Shown here: piece by piece, positions 10,499 to 19,821 of the stretch | Position numbering within the stretch: the first letter of the stretch is position 1 | Layout: each line of letters starts with the position of its first letter | Source: Saccharibacillus sp. JS10 | GTDB taxonomy: Bacteria > Bacillota > Bacilli > Paenibacillales > Paenibacillaceae | Assembly (NCBI RefSeq): GCF_024436065.1 | Contig: NZ_JANFNS010000001.1 | Coordinates: 124,001 to 188,000, forward strand | Direction of reading: 5' to 3' | Length of the DNA stretch: 64,000 bases | Position numbers and translations under genes: made by a program | The notes under the pieces: generated by a model | Seen by the model: only the letters and a program-made list of their open reading frames with translations | Databases searched by the model: none | Told to the model about the DNA's origin: nothing

Positions 10499-13345
10499 GT
10501 GAGTAAGTTTTCAGTTTTAAAGTCAAAAGGTGTCAAAGCATTATTGGCATTATCGGTTTTTGCGTCGCTTGAAGTCGGTTTGTTGTCGAATATTCCGGTA
10601 TCTGCGGAGACGGCTGCTGATCCAGCTCCGTTTATCAATGCGAAAGTCGTCAATCAAAATGCAGGTAAAAAAGTTCTGTTCGACAACACTCACGCGCAAA
10701 CAGCGGGAGCAGCAGACTGGGTGATTGATGGCGGATTTTCTGATTTCGGTAACGGAATCGCAGGTGAAGGTTATGATGTCAAAGAGTTACGCAAAACAAC
10801 GCCAATTACATACGCAGACTTGGCAGATTACGATGTATTCGTAATTGCGGAGCCAAACATTCCGTACAAGGCTAGCGAACAAGCAGCAATGCTGCAATAT
10901 GTTCAGCAAGGCGGCAGTATTTTCTTCATCGGCGATCATTACAATGCAGACCGTAACAAAAACCGTTGGGACGGTTCGGAAGCGATCAATGGTTACCGTC
11001 GAGGCGCTTGGGAAGATCCAACCAAAGGCATGAGCAGCGAAGAGAAAAATTCGGCAGCGATGCAAGGCGTTGTGAGTTCCGACTGGCTGGGCGAAAACTT
11101 CGGCGTACGTTTCCGTTACAATGCGCTGGGTGATATTACCGCGAATCAGATCGTAGCTGCGGATCAAGCTTTCGGAATTACCGAAGGCGTCAAAGGCGTA
11201 GCGATGCACGCAGGTTCGACGCTCGCGATCATGGATCCGCAAAAAGCTAAAGGTATCGTGTATCTGCCAAAAACGAATGCGGCTTGGGGGAATGCAGTCG
11301 ATCAAGGCGTATACAACGGTGGCGGTATCGAAGAAGGCCCTTATGTAGCGGTTTCTAAAGTCGGGCTGGGCAAAGCAGCATTTATCGGCGATTCTTCACC
11401 GGTCGAAGATGCGTCGCCAAAATATTTGCGTGAAGAAACAGGCGCGAAAAAAACAACTTACGACGGATTCAAAGAGGTGGACGATGCGAAGCTTCTGCTG
11501 AATACGATCAATTGGCTTGCCGCTCAAGAAGACTACACAAACTTGAACCAAGTAGACGGTCTGACTTTGGATCAACCGACAGCGTTGTTGCCATTCGAAG
11601 ATCCGGCAGTTTCAACAGAACCACAGCCTGAACCGTGGGCGTCTCCAGCTGCTGGCTACAAATGGTGGGATTCTTCCACATTCAAACCGGGTTCTTACGG
11701 TTCGTCCGTAACGGTTACGCAACCGGTATTTAACGTGATTCACCAAGATCAATTGCCGAATGCGCAAGAATTCCAAATCCGCGTCAAAATCGATAATCTG
11801 GCTCCAAACTCAACGACATCGGGTTATAGTGCGGGAATTTATGTGACGGGCGGTACGCAAGTTGCACAGGTTCAAAATCCGGATGGTACATTCCCGACTT
11901 CGTATGGATATAGCCAGACGTTCAGCGTTACCGCTGATGCGAACGGAACGGCGTATCGCGATATCGGCGTTCGCATCAAGCCGGGCACAACAGGAGCAGC
12001 AAGCTTGCGTCTTCGTCAAAACGGGACAAACCTGCTCACGAAAAGTGTGACGATTGCGAATGTTCCAGCTCAGCCGCTTCCAGCGATCGAGCAACCTGAG
12101 GAACCGGGTACGCAAATTCCGGAACTTAGCAGCATCGCAGCTGCGCGTACGCAAAATGAAGGTCAAGTTGTAACGCTGGAAGGCGTAATTACGACGGCTC
12201 CGGGTGCTTTTGGCGGACAAGCTTTTTACTTGCAAGATGACACAGCAGGGATCTATGTCTTTCAAAGCGAAAGCGGATTTCAGCAAGGCGATAAAATCCG
12301 CGTAACGGCGCCTCTTGCGCTCTACAATACCGAACTTGAATTGACAACTCCGATCGCGATCGAAAAAGTAGGTACAGCAGAACTTCCTTCTCCAATCGTG
12401 TCCGATACAGTAACGAACGACAATCAAGGTCAATTGATTCAGTTGAAAAACGTAACGGTATCGAACGTAGTTGCGGCAACGCCTGTTGGTACATTTGAAT
12501 TTGACGCCACTTCGCAAAATGGAGTGACAACGCACATCCGCGTAGATGGCCGTACAGGTCTGACTCAAGATCGATTCGCTTTCGCGGAAGGCGATAAAAT
12601 CGACGTAACAGGTGTCGCTGCGATCTTCCGCGGCGCATTCCAATTGAAACCACGCGGTGTAGCGGATGTAGTAGCAGCGGCAATCACAGAAGAGCCGCCT
12701 GTTGAGCAGCCAGAACCGGAGCAACCGCAGCCTGTCGATGGAACAGCTACAGCGGCTCCAGGAACTCCGGTACTTAGCGACAATAACGGACATGACAACG
12801 GTCTTCGCGACGGTAGTTATACGGTAACGATGAATCTGTGGTGGGGAAACAACGGTTCTTCGTATACATTGTATGAAGACGGTAAAGTGATCAAAAGCGG
12901 TCTGTTGAGCGATGTTTCACCGAATGCCCAAAAACTATCGGTACCGATCGAAGGCAAAAAGAATGGCGTTTACAAATACGAGCTTGAGCTTAAAAACAAG
13001 TTCGGGGCAACAAAAAGCAATCTGCTCACGGTCAATGTCACAGACGCATCTCCTGCTCAAGCCATATTGTCTCAAGATAATTGGGATCGCGACGGTGATT
13101 ACAACGTGAAAATGAATCTGTGGTGGGGCACAAATGCGGATTCTTACGAATTGTATGAGAACGGACAATTGGTAGATACGCAAAGCTTGAACGTTTCCAC
13201 ACCAGGCAGCCAACAAGCAATCACGAAAATTAGCGGTAAAGCGCCAGGCGTCTATGAGTACAAAGCGGTATTGAAAAATGCAGCGGGCGAGACGTCGACA
13301 CAAATCATTAAAGTTGAAGTCGGCACAATCGCAAACGCGGCTTAA
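10499..13345 (+). CDS. Secreted multidomain protein (GATase-like, OB-fold, tandem ChiA-N-like repeats)
   Basis: 948 residues from a GTG start with AGGAGG seven bases upstream. A signal peptide covers about residues 1-36 (basic start, hydrophobic 'ALLALSVFASLEVGLL', likely cut near 'VSAETA'). About 40-370 is a ThuA/IFT52-like glutamine amidotransferase-type fold ('KVLFDNTHAQTAG', 'YDVFVIAEPN', 'GGSIFFIGDHYNAD', 'GLGKAAFIGDSSP'). About 540-740 is an OB-fold segment as in extracellular nucleases ('GQVVTLEGVITTAPG', 'FYLQDDTAGIYVF'). Two C-terminal repeats share 'NLWWG-N--SY-LYE-G' and resemble the chitinase A N-terminal type module. Together this suggests an exported polymer-binding protein. The enzymatic activity, if any, is unknown. 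Confidence 0.75.
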   Translation: MSKFSVLKSKGVKALLALSVFASLEVGLLSNIPVSAETAADPAPFINAKVVNQNAGKKVLFDNTHAQTAGAADWVIDGGFSDFGNGIAGEGYDVKELRKTTPITYADLADYDVFVIAEPNIPYKASEQAAMLQYVQQGGSIFFIGDHYNADRNKNRWDGSEAINGYRRGAWEDPTKGMSSEEKNSAAMQGVVSSDWLGENFGVRFRYNALGDITANQIVAADQAFGITEGVKGVAMHAGSTLAIMDPQKAKGIVYLPKTNAAWGNAVDQGVYNGGGIEEGPYVAVSKVGLGKAAFIGDSSPVEDASPKYLREETGAKKTTYDGFKEVDDAKLLLNTINWLAAQEDYTNLNQVDGLTLDQPTALLPFEDPAVSTEPQPEPWASPAAGYKWWDSSTFKPGSYGSSVTVTQPVFNVIHQDQLPNAQEFQIRVKIDNLAPNSTTSGYSAGIYVTGGTQVAQVQNPDGTFPTSYGYSQTFSVTADANGTAYRDIGVRIKPGTTGAASLRLRQNGTNLLTKSVTIANVPAQPLPAIEQPEEPGTQIPELSSIAAARTQNEGQVVTLEGVITTAPGAFGGQAFYLQDDTAGIYVFQSESGFQQGDKIRVTAPLALYNTELELTTPIAIEKVGTAELPSPIVSDTVTNDNQGQLIQLKNVTVSNVVAATPVGTFEFDATSQNGVTTHIRVDGRTGLTQDRFAFAEGDKIDVTGVAAIFRGAFQLKPRGVADVVAAAITEEPPVEQPEPEQPQPVDGTATAAPGTPVLSDNNGHDNGLRDGSYTVTMNLWWGNNGSSYTLYEDGKVIKSGLLSDVSPNAQKLSVPIEGKKNGVYKYELELKNKFGATKSNLLTVNVTDASPAQAILSQDNWDRDGDYNVKMNLWWGTNADSYELYENGQLVDTQSLNVSTPGSQQAITKISGKAPGVYEYKAVLKNAAGETSTQIIKVEVGTIANAA

Positions 13346-13368
13346 TTCAATCCAATACGTTTTCAATC

Positions 13369-13414
13369 AAAAAGGATTTCTTTCTCCCAAAAGCGGAGGG
13401 GGAAATCCTTTTTT
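13369..13414 (+). terminator. Rho-independent terminator
   Basis: Stem AAAAGGATTTC/GAAATCCTTTT with an inner CTCCC/GGGGG pairing, then a T run. It follows the secreted protein by 24 bases. Confidence 0.75.
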
Positions 13415-13510
13415 GCTTCCTCACTTTGCTCTATCTGTTCGCGGGATGGTAGAATGAATAGAAATATTGACGGAATCTCAAGTAGGTAGATGAACGGGGG
13501 ATCAGGCAAG

Positions 13511-14641
13511 ATGACTAAACTCAATGTCTTCGACGTATCTTCTGCATTGATTCAGCGCATTGGACAAGATTATGCAGAAGATGTCGCAATTGCTGCGTAC
13601 TATGGTTCATACATAGATGGAACTGCCACCGAACGTTCGGATTTGGACTTTTTTTTCATACCGTCGACGCCGCGAGGCAAAGATATGGCTCTTTCTTTTA
13701 TCGTAAATGGAATCAGTTTCGACTTTTGGCCGATCAGTTGGGAACGTGCAGAGTCTATGGCGCGTATGGAAGACAGTAAGACCGGAATTTTGGCAGATAG
13801 CAAGTTGTTATACGTAGGTTCGGACAATGATCTGGATCGATTCAATGCGTTAAAAAAACAGATTCAAGACATTTGTTCTTTTGAGGGAGAAACTTACTTT
13901 TTGGATCTTGCAGAAAAAAAGCTACAGCCTGCGTATCCACTGATGATGGAATTTAGGCGTTCCGGCGTATCGCAGTCTTTATCGGATTGTCGATTGCAGT
14001 CTTTTGATATTATCACTCCGGCGCTTGAAGCACTCACGCTTGCGAATCGAACGTATTTGAAAAAAGGCTGGGGCAAAAACCTGATGCAATTGTACAATCT
14101 GAGTATTCGCCCGTCGGATTTGGAAAAAACGTTAACGACGATCATGCGTAGCGCCGACATTTCGATATTGATCGAAGCTTGCGAGCATTTGCTCTATTTG
14201 GTTCAGACTTTACTGAATCAGCGTAGAACTCAATTTCAGACGCCGACTCAAAATTACAAAGAACGGGCTCAAGGCTTTTTTGAAGAATATAAAGGGCTAC
14301 TTGATCAATTACAGACCGCTTGCGAACGAAAAGATTATGAAGAAGCTTTTTTCACAGCCGTCCTTGCAGAAAGCGAATTGTATCTATTCCTCGTTTTTTG
14401 CGAAACAGGTTATTGGGCTTCGGGGCAAGAAGCGATTGAACAAGGAAGAAAAATTGCGCAACAAGCAAAACTTCCGGCGCTGGTATCTTTGATTGACCCG
14501 GTCAGCCTGATTCCGCTTCAGTCTGCGGCTCATTTTCTCGAGATTCAGTTAGAGCGTTGGTTCCGCGAGAAAGGAGTAGAAATTCGAAAATTCGAAGATT
14601 TAGAGCAGCTGCGTGAATTTTTATCTTCTACACCTGAATAA
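13511..14641 (+). CDS. Nucleotidyltransferase-domain protein
   Basis: 376 residues. The N-terminal motif 'AYYGSYIDGTATERSDLDFFFI' holds the Pol beta-type GS-x(n)-DxD signature of minimal nucleotidyltransferases (kanamycin nucleotidyltransferase-like). The long helical C-terminal part may be a substrate-binding or HEPN-like domain. I prefer the ATG at 13511, preceded by GGGGGA. The ATG at 13490 is possible. There is no antitoxin-like partner next to it, so it does not look like a toxin-antitoxin pair. The next gene makes alarmones, but the 53-base gap gives no proof of joint function. Confidence 0.7.
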   Translation: MTKLNVFDVSSALIQRIGQDYAEDVAIAAYYGSYIDGTATERSDLDFFFIPSTPRGKDMALSFIVNGISFDFWPISWERAESMARMEDSKTGILADSKLLYVGSDNDLDRFNALKKQIQDICSFEGETYFLDLAEKKLQPAYPLMMEFRRSGVSQSLSDCRLQSFDIITPALEALTLANRTYLKKGWGKNLMQLYNLSIRPSDLEKTLTTIMRSADISILIEACEHLLYLVQTLLNQRRTQFQTPTQNYKERAQGFFEEYKGLLDQLQTACERKDYEEAFFTAVLAESELYLFLVFCETGYWASGQEAIEQGRKIAQQAKLPALVSLIDPVSLIPLQSAAHFLEIQLERWFREKGVEIRKFEDLEQLREFLSSTPE

Positions 14642-14694
14642 GTAACGAAGACATATTCGAAAATGTTTTTTTAGAAAGGAACCGAATTTATTTT

Positions 14695-15459
14695 ATGGAA
14701 AATAACGCTGTAGACTTTATCGGTAAATCTATTCCTTTAGAGCAATTAAAGTCTTTTCGCGACGAAGTGACTCGGTTTATGATGACGTATAAATTTGCGC
14801 TGGATGAGATGGAGACGAAGATCGACATTTTGAAGCAAGAGTTTCAAACGTTACATGATTACAGCCCGATCGAGCATACAAAATCAAGATTGAAATCGCC
14901 GGAAAGTATCATGAACAAATTGATTCGCAAACAACACGATATTTCATTGTCTTCGATCAAAGAACATATTCGCGATATTGCGGGGCTGCGTATCACTTGT
15001 TCCTTTATTTCGGATATTTACAAAGTAAGCGAAATGCTACAACAACAAGACGATCTAAAAGTGCTGGATCAAAAAGATTATATCGCCAATCCGAAAAGCA
15101 ATGGTTACCGTAGTTTACACCTATTGATCGAAGTGCCGGTTTTTCTATCTGATCGAACCGAACACGTTTGTGTGGAGTTGCAAATCCGCACGATCGCGAT
15201 GGATTTTTGGGCAAGTCTGGAACATAAGATTTTTTATAAATACAATCAAGACGTGCCGGAAGAATTGCTTGCAGAACTTAAAGCGGCTGCGGAATCGGCG
15301 GGTTCGCTCGATCTACAAATGGAAAGATTGCAACACGAAGTTCAAGCGATCAAAGATGCAAACGAAGTCGAAGAGCGCGAGAAGCTCAAATCGATTCAAA
15401 TTGACGGGCAGCATTTTCGTATCCCGGGAACGTTGCTTGATATATTGGGACAAAGTTGA
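14695..15459 (+). CDS. relP: Small alarmone synthetase, RelP/YwaC type
   Basis: Single-domain (p)ppGpp synthetase that transfers pyrophosphate from ATP to GDP/GTP. 254 residues, somewhat longer than typical YwaC/RelP because of a C-terminal tail. Synthetase motifs are 'IEHTKSRLKSPESI', 'IRDIAGLRITCSF', 'NGYRSLHLLIEVP' and 'ELQIRTIAMDFWASLEHK'. There is no hydrolase HD domain, TGS or ACT domain. Sequence features ('MTYKFALDEMETKI', 'SFISDIY') place it with YwaC rather than YjbM. AGAAAGGA lies upstream of the ATG. In B. subtilis ywaC is induced by cell-envelope stress sigma factors; I could not identify such a promoter here. Confidence 0.9.
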   Translation: MENNAVDFIGKSIPLEQLKSFRDEVTRFMMTYKFALDEMETKIDILKQEFQTLHDYSPIEHTKSRLKSPESIMNKLIRKQHDISLSSIKEHIRDIAGLRITCSFISDIYKVSEMLQQQDDLKVLDQKDYIANPKSNGYRSLHLLIEVPVFLSDRTEHVCVELQIRTIAMDFWASLEHKIFYKYNQDVPEELLAELKAAAESAGSLDLQMERLQHEVQAIKDANEVEEREKLKSIQIDGQHFRIPGTLLDILGQS

Positions 15460-15467
15460 TTTTGTGA

Positions 15468-15502
15468 AAAGACCTGAGAGATAAATGCTTTCGGTCTTTT
15501 TT
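15468..15502 (+). terminator. Rho-independent terminator after relP
   Basis: Stem AAAGACC/GGTCTTT with an additional GAG/CTTTC pairing, then TTTTTT. Confidence 0.7.
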
Positions 15503-15653
15503 CCTATATAAAATAGATCGAACTATTCATAAAATCATTGATTTTCACATCGGCTAACCTTACTATATTGTATACTTAGCATTAACGTTGTTTCGTGACC
15601 GTAAGGATCGGTCTAAGTAGCGAAGCGATAAGGCTGTTACAGGAGGGACTACC

Positions 15654-17285
15654 TTGCCGGATCATCATTCAAAACAGACTAGTCCGGGCATGCATCAGCC
15701 AGATTGGACGATGCTATACCGAAAAGCAACTACGGTAGGCTGTAAGCCTTCAGAATTTGAACAGGTACTGGATATATTAGAAATTTTGCCTTATCGCGAT
15801 ATCAGTACCGCAATTGTTCCGGTACAGCAAGCGATTCAAGTGGCAGAAAGCTTGGGAAGAGAAGATCTGATACACCGTGCTCGATTGGTGCAAGCCGATG
15901 TATTCGGCCGTCAAGGACGAGTCGCGGAAAGTGGACGGATGATTCGAGAAATTAACGCTTGGGCAGAGAAACACGGATATAAGCATCTTTTAGCGCGAAG
16001 TCATCGGTTGCTAGCTGGTTTTTTTCGGCGTGTAGGCGATCATGAAAGTGCGCTTGAACATGCTTTTCGAGGGCTTCAACATTTGCCTAATGATGTGTCT
16101 CAGACGACGCGCGCGGATCATCTGATGATGTTGGCTTTGACGCTCGACGAAGCGGGTTCGTTCGAAGATGCGAAGCAGCGATTCGATGAAGTGCTGCAAA
16201 TTGCGTACAGCACAGGAGACGTACAATTTGCACTCTACGCACTCAACAATATGGCGTACACGTATTACGATAAAGGCGATCTCGAAGCCGCTTCGCGTAT
16301 GATTGAACAAATTCGTGATTTGTCAGAGCGACATGGATTTCCACTTATTGCCTTATTGCTAGATACGATCGCCAAAGGCGAAATTTTGCTGGGACGTCCT
16401 GAAGAAGCCGAAAAAACACTGCTGCCTGTTTTGACAGACCCAACGCAGCGGAAGTTGAGCGAGCTGGTCTCTCTTCCTGAATGTATGTTGACCGTCTCGC
16501 AAGCTCAGCTTGTTCAAGGCAAATTAACGGAAGCGCAAGCGATGTTAGACGAAGCCAGACATCTATGTGAAGAACATGGTCTGGCGCGGATCAGTGTACA
16601 AGTCCGTCTGCGGCAAGCCGAATTGTATGCCGCTTCAGGCAAGTACAAAGAAGCGTATGAAGAACATGTGTTATTCCACGAAGAAGCGGAGACATTACGT
16701 TCTTCCGAGCGTGAAGCCAAAGTAAGCATTTTGCAAGCCGTATTTGAAGTGGAAGAAGCGCGAAAAAACAGCGAACTTTTTCGTGAGATGGCGTTGCGAG
16801 ACCCGCTTACCGGCCTACGTAATCGACGTTTTTTCGACGAACATCTGGATAGCTTGTTAGCGAAACGACAAGAAACAGGCGAGCCGTTGACAATCGCGCT
16901 GATCGATTTGGATTCGTTCAAAAAAATCAACGATACGTTGTCGCATGAAGTAGGCGATACGGTATTGATTAATGTGGCGAAAATCTTATCGGTATCCGCA
17001 GCGGAGCCAGCTGCTGTCGCGCGACTTGGCGGTGAAGAGTTCGTTGCTGTGTTCCCGCGTGCGGATCGGCATCAAGGCGTGGAATTAGCAAATCGGATGT
17101 GCCGAGCGATTCGAAATGCAGGTTGGAGCCCGATCACTGGAGAATTACCAGTAACGGCAAGTATCGGCGTGCATACGGTAGAAGGCAATGATTTGATGAA
17201 TCGGACCGAATTGCTCGCGATCGCGGATCGTCGGTTGTACACAGCCAAACGATCCGGCAAAGATCAAGTCGTAGCTGAAGATTGA
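15654..17285 (+). CDS. TPR-repeat diguanylate cyclase
   Basis: Cytoplasmic c-di-GMP synthase with a helical sensor region. 543 residues from a TTG start with AGGAGGG six bases upstream. About residues 30-370 form TPR-like helical repeats ('EDLIHRARLVQADVFGRQGR', 'DVQFALYALNNMAYTYYDKG'). These are followed by a GGDEF domain beginning at 'RDPLTGLRNRRFFDEHLD' with the active GGEEF loop in 'RLGGEEFVAVF' (about residue 466). No membrane segment is seen, so the signal is probably a protein or peptide partner bound by the repeats. It is monocistronic, with a terminator just after the stop. Confidence 0.9.
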   Translation: MPDHHSKQTSPGMHQPDWTMLYRKATTVGCKPSEFEQVLDILEILPYRDISTAIVPVQQAIQVAESLGREDLIHRARLVQADVFGRQGRVAESGRMIREINAWAEKHGYKHLLARSHRLLAGFFRRVGDHESALEHAFRGLQHLPNDVSQTTRADHLMMLALTLDEAGSFEDAKQRFDEVLQIAYSTGDVQFALYALNNMAYTYYDKGDLEAASRMIEQIRDLSERHGFPLIALLLDTIAKGEILLGRPEEAEKTLLPVLTDPTQRKLSELVSLPECMLTVSQAQLVQGKLTEAQAMLDEARHLCEEHGLARISVQVRLRQAELYAASGKYKEAYEEHVLFHEEAETLRSSEREAKVSILQAVFEVEEARKNSELFREMALRDPLTGLRNRRFFDEHLDSLLAKRQETGEPLTIALIDLDSFKKINDTLSHEVGDTVLINVAKILSVSAAEPAAVARLGGEEFVAVFPRADRHQGVELANRMCRAIRNAGWSPITGELPVTASIGVHTVEGNDLMNRTELLAIADRRLYTAKRSGKDQVVAED

Positions 17286-17304
17286 TGGCGTACTTCATCA
17301 CATA

Positions 17305-17339
17305 GCCGCAGTGGAAATTCGATTCCCTGCGGCTTTTTG
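17305..17339 (+). terminator. Rho-independent terminator
   Basis: Stem AGCCGCAG/CTGCGGCT with an inner GGAA/TTCC pairing, then TTTTTG. Confidence 0.75.
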
Positions 17340-17418
17340 CGATGCGGTCAGAATTTTGAAGATTTATAGCAGATAGTGTTTAATAAGAACAAACCGTTGC
17401 AAGCCAGGAGGAAATCAG

Positions 17419-18135
17419 ATGAGCAAAAAAGTGCTGGTTGTCGATGACGAACCGGGAATTCGAAATGCGATCGCATACGCGTTAAAACGCGAAGGATACG
17501 ATACAGACACAGCCGCAGACGGCGAAGAAGCGCTTGAAAAAGTCGAATCGTTCGCGCCTTCTGTATTGGTACTCGATGTTATGATGCCTAAAATGGACGG
17601 ATACGAGGTGTGCCGCAGGTTAGAAAATCGTAACGGGATCGGAATTATTTTGCTGACCGTCAAAAACGATATGATCGACAAAATTGTTGGGCTGGAATTG
17701 GGCGCTGACGATTATATGACCAAACCTTTTGAAATTCGTGAAGTATTGGCACGTGTCAAAGCGTTGATGCGCAGAGTCGAAAAAAGTACAGTTGTCGCCG
17801 AACCAAGCGAGTCTACGGTGGACGATTCGGATCGCGACGATCTGATTGAGCTGGGTGCATTACGTATCCGTATTTCGCATCGTACGGCGGAGCTAGACGG
17901 AGAATTACTAGAGTTGACGCCGAAAGAATTCGATTTGCTGACGTTATTGGTATCGCGTCCGTCCCGGGTATTCACCCGTGATGATTTACTGGATCGGGTA
18001 TGGAGTATGGATTATATCGGCGGTACGCGCACGGTAGATATTCATGTGCAGCGCTTACGCAAAAAGCTTGGCGAAGATCATCAGAGCATGTTACAGACCG
18101 TATACGGCGTCGGCTATAAAGCGATCTCATCGTGA
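17419..18135 (+). CDS. OmpR/PhoB-family response regulator
   Basis: 238 residues. The receiver domain has the acidic pair 'VVDDEPGI', phospho-acceptor Asp about residue 53 ('LVLDVMMPKMDGY'), switch Thr ('ILLTVKND') and Lys ('YMTKPFE'). An acidic linker rich in Ser/Asp follows, then a winged-helix DNA-binding domain ('ELTPKEFDLLTLLVSRPSR', 'RTVDIHVQRLRKKLG', 'VYGVGYKA'). CAGGAGG precedes the ATG. The gene overlaps the histidine kinase start by four bases. The likely target is the direct repeat before the lipoprotein gene at 19822. Confidence 0.93.
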   Translation: MSKKVLVVDDEPGIRNAIAYALKREGYDTDTAADGEEALEKVESFAPSVLVLDVMMPKMDGYEVCRRLENRNGIGIILLTVKNDMIDKIVGLELGADDYMTKPFEIREVLARVKALMRRVEKSTVVAEPSESTVDDSDRDDLIELGALRIRISHRTAELDGELLELTPKEFDLLTLLVSRPSRVFTRDDLLDRVWSMDYIGGTRTVDIHVQRLRKKLGEDHQSMLQTVYGVGYKAISS

Positions 18136-19703
18136 TGAAGATCAGTATTAAGCTAAAATTCACATTGTTTCTTGCTGCGCTGCTGACCTTGACCGTTGGC
18201 GTATTAAGTATTCTGGTTTTGCAAGGAACCGAGCGTAGCCAAAAGCAACAGATCGAAGATACGATGGCACGGCAGACACAGCTAGCGAATCTTCGCGTTC
18301 GGCAAGAATTTTATACGCAAGAACCTAGACTGAATCCAACCGATTTCCTACAGCAACAAGGGGTACGCTTGTCTGATGAATTATCCGACTTAAGCGGTAT
18401 GCCAGTGACATTGTATGATGCTAAAGGCGATCGGATTGGCACATCTTTGCCCGGCGAAATCCCGCCGCTTGAAGGCGATCCAACAGGTGCTTCTTCGTTT
18501 CGTTACGCAATCGACGGTCAGGTCGCTTATTGGCAGCAAGGCAGTTCACTTGAATATTTCGCACCGCTTGAAGGCCCGGAAGGTCAAATGGGCGTCATTC
18601 GATTCCGCTACTCGATTGCGACGTATCAAGCGGCTTACGCAGATACGCAAGAACTTTTTGTACGGATCGGATTTGGCGTTGTCGGGCTGAGTTTTGTACT
18701 CGGATATCTGTTTTTCAATCGATTTGCAGCCGGTATTATTCGCCTCAAAAAAGCCGCAGATGCGATCCGGCGCGGCGAGTTTATTCATCATGCACCGCTT
18801 AAGCGGCGCGGAGACGAACTGGGGCAACTGGGTGAAGGGCTGTATGAAATGAGCAATGCGATTGAGCGTAATATTCAGATCATGCAAGACGAACAGCATA
18901 AGCTCAAGCTTGCCGTCGAAAAACTTCAATCGTTGGAACGTCAGCAAAAAGAATATATCGGCAATATCAGCCACGAATTCAAAACGCCGCTTACTTCGAT
19001 CAAAGCTTATGTGGAGCTGCTGGAAATGTATGGTGATGATCCAGAATTGTTGGAAGAAGCGCGAAGCAATATCGGCAAAGAATCGCAACGACTGTATGAG
19101 ATGGTCGAAAAAGTGTTGCGCCTTGCCGAATTGGAAAAATACGATTTTGAGATTCAAGCCGAAGTGATGGACCCTGAAGAAGCCCTGCAAGATGTGATCG
19201 GACGGATGAGAGGCAAAGCGGAGCGCTTTGATCTGACTCTGCATTTGGAATTACCGAAGTCTAAGGGGATTAAGCAAGACGCGAATTCGGCTGCTTTTCC
19301 GCTATGGGTTGACCGAGAAAGTTTTATGCACATTTTCGTAAACTTATTGGACAATTCGATTAAATATAATCATCCTGGCGGTGAAGTTCGTATCTGTTTG
19401 GAACCTAGACCTGCTAGCCATATGCAAGAACAGCGCTCAGAAGTGGAATATTTGGCAATTAGAGTTAGCAATACCGGGCCTGCGATTCCAGAAGAAGTTC
19501 GCGCGCGCATTTTCGAACCCTTTTTCACAGTTAATCGAGATCGAGCGAGACAATCGGGAGGTAGTGGGCTTGGGCTTTCTCTTGTCAAAAGATTAGTTGA
19601 AGCACAAAACGGTACGATTGAGCTGATTTCTTCAGATGAACAAGGGACGGTTTTTGAACTGACTTTTCCGATTATGTCTGAAGATTCTGCAAAAAAAGAA
19701 TAA
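18132..19703 (+). CDS. HAMP sensor histidine kinase
   Basis: Partner of the response regulator just upstream (GTG start overlapping its stop; the ATG at 18135 is equally possible). 523 residues. Membrane helix 1 covers about 8-30 ('FLAALLTLTVGVLSILVL'). An extracellular sensor part covers about 31-175, and helix 2 lies near 'VRIGFGVVGLSFVLGYLFF'. Next come a HAMP linker, a coiled coil, then the HisKA box 'YIGNISHEFKTPLTSIKAY'. The ATPase boxes are 'VNLLDNSIKYNHPGG' (N), 'NTGPAIPEE' (G1), 'FEPFF' (F) and 'GGSGLGLSLVKRLVE' (G2). All catalytic motifs are intact. Confidence 0.93.
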   Translation: MMKISIKLKFTLFLAALLTLTVGVLSILVLQGTERSQKQQIEDTMARQTQLANLRVRQEFYTQEPRLNPTDFLQQQGVRLSDELSDLSGMPVTLYDAKGDRIGTSLPGEIPPLEGDPTGASSFRYAIDGQVAYWQQGSSLEYFAPLEGPEGQMGVIRFRYSIATYQAAYADTQELFVRIGFGVVGLSFVLGYLFFNRFAAGIIRLKKAADAIRRGEFIHHAPLKRRGDELGQLGEGLYEMSNAIERNIQIMQDEQHKLKLAVEKLQSLERQQKEYIGNISHEFKTPLTSIKAYVELLEMYGDDPELLEEARSNIGKESQRLYEMVEKVLRLAELEKYDFEIQAEVMDPEEALQDVIGRMRGKAERFDLTLHLELPKSKGIKQDANSAAFPLWVDRESFMHIFVNLLDNSIKYNHPGGEVRICLEPRPASHMQEQRSEVEYLAIRVSNTGPAIPEEVRARIFEPFFTVNRDRARQSGGSGLGLSLVKRLVEAQNGTIELISSDEQGTVFELTFPIMSEDSAKKE

Positions 19704-19722
19704 ATGATTGAGTCTGTTTACG

Positions 19723-19780
19723 TGTTCGAAACATTTTCAAACTTGTTCGAAACATTTTCGAAGTATTTGTTGGGTACACT
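19723..19780 (+). promoter_or_regulatory. Direct-repeat operator and promoter before the lipoprotein gene
   Basis: The 16-mer TGTTCGAAACATTTTC occurs at 19723-19738 and 19744-19759, exactly 21 bases apart (two helical turns), the arrangement bound by OmpR-type regulators. The second copy extends to a near-palindrome TTCGAAACATTTTCGAA. A -10-like TACACT at 19775-19780 places the second repeat over the -35 region, as in activator-dependent promoters. Confidence 0.6.
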
Positions 19781-19821
19781 GGTTGTAATCAGATTGACTC
19801 AACGAGGGGAAGGATTCAAAC

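Noticed and set aside
11810-12793. 327-codon antisense open frame within the secreted protein gene
   Set aside because: It is a shadow of the sense codon pattern, very rich in Arg, Cys and Ser, and resembles no protein.
15581-15653. Possible riboswitch before the TPR-GGDEF gene (GACCG/CGGTC hairpin)
   Set aside because: Only one short stem; it lacks the conserved core of known c-di-GMP riboswitches.
18546-19244. 232-codon antisense frame in the histidine kinase
   Set aside because: Phe-rich shadow frame over the HAMP and HisKA regions, which are clearly coding on the plus strand.
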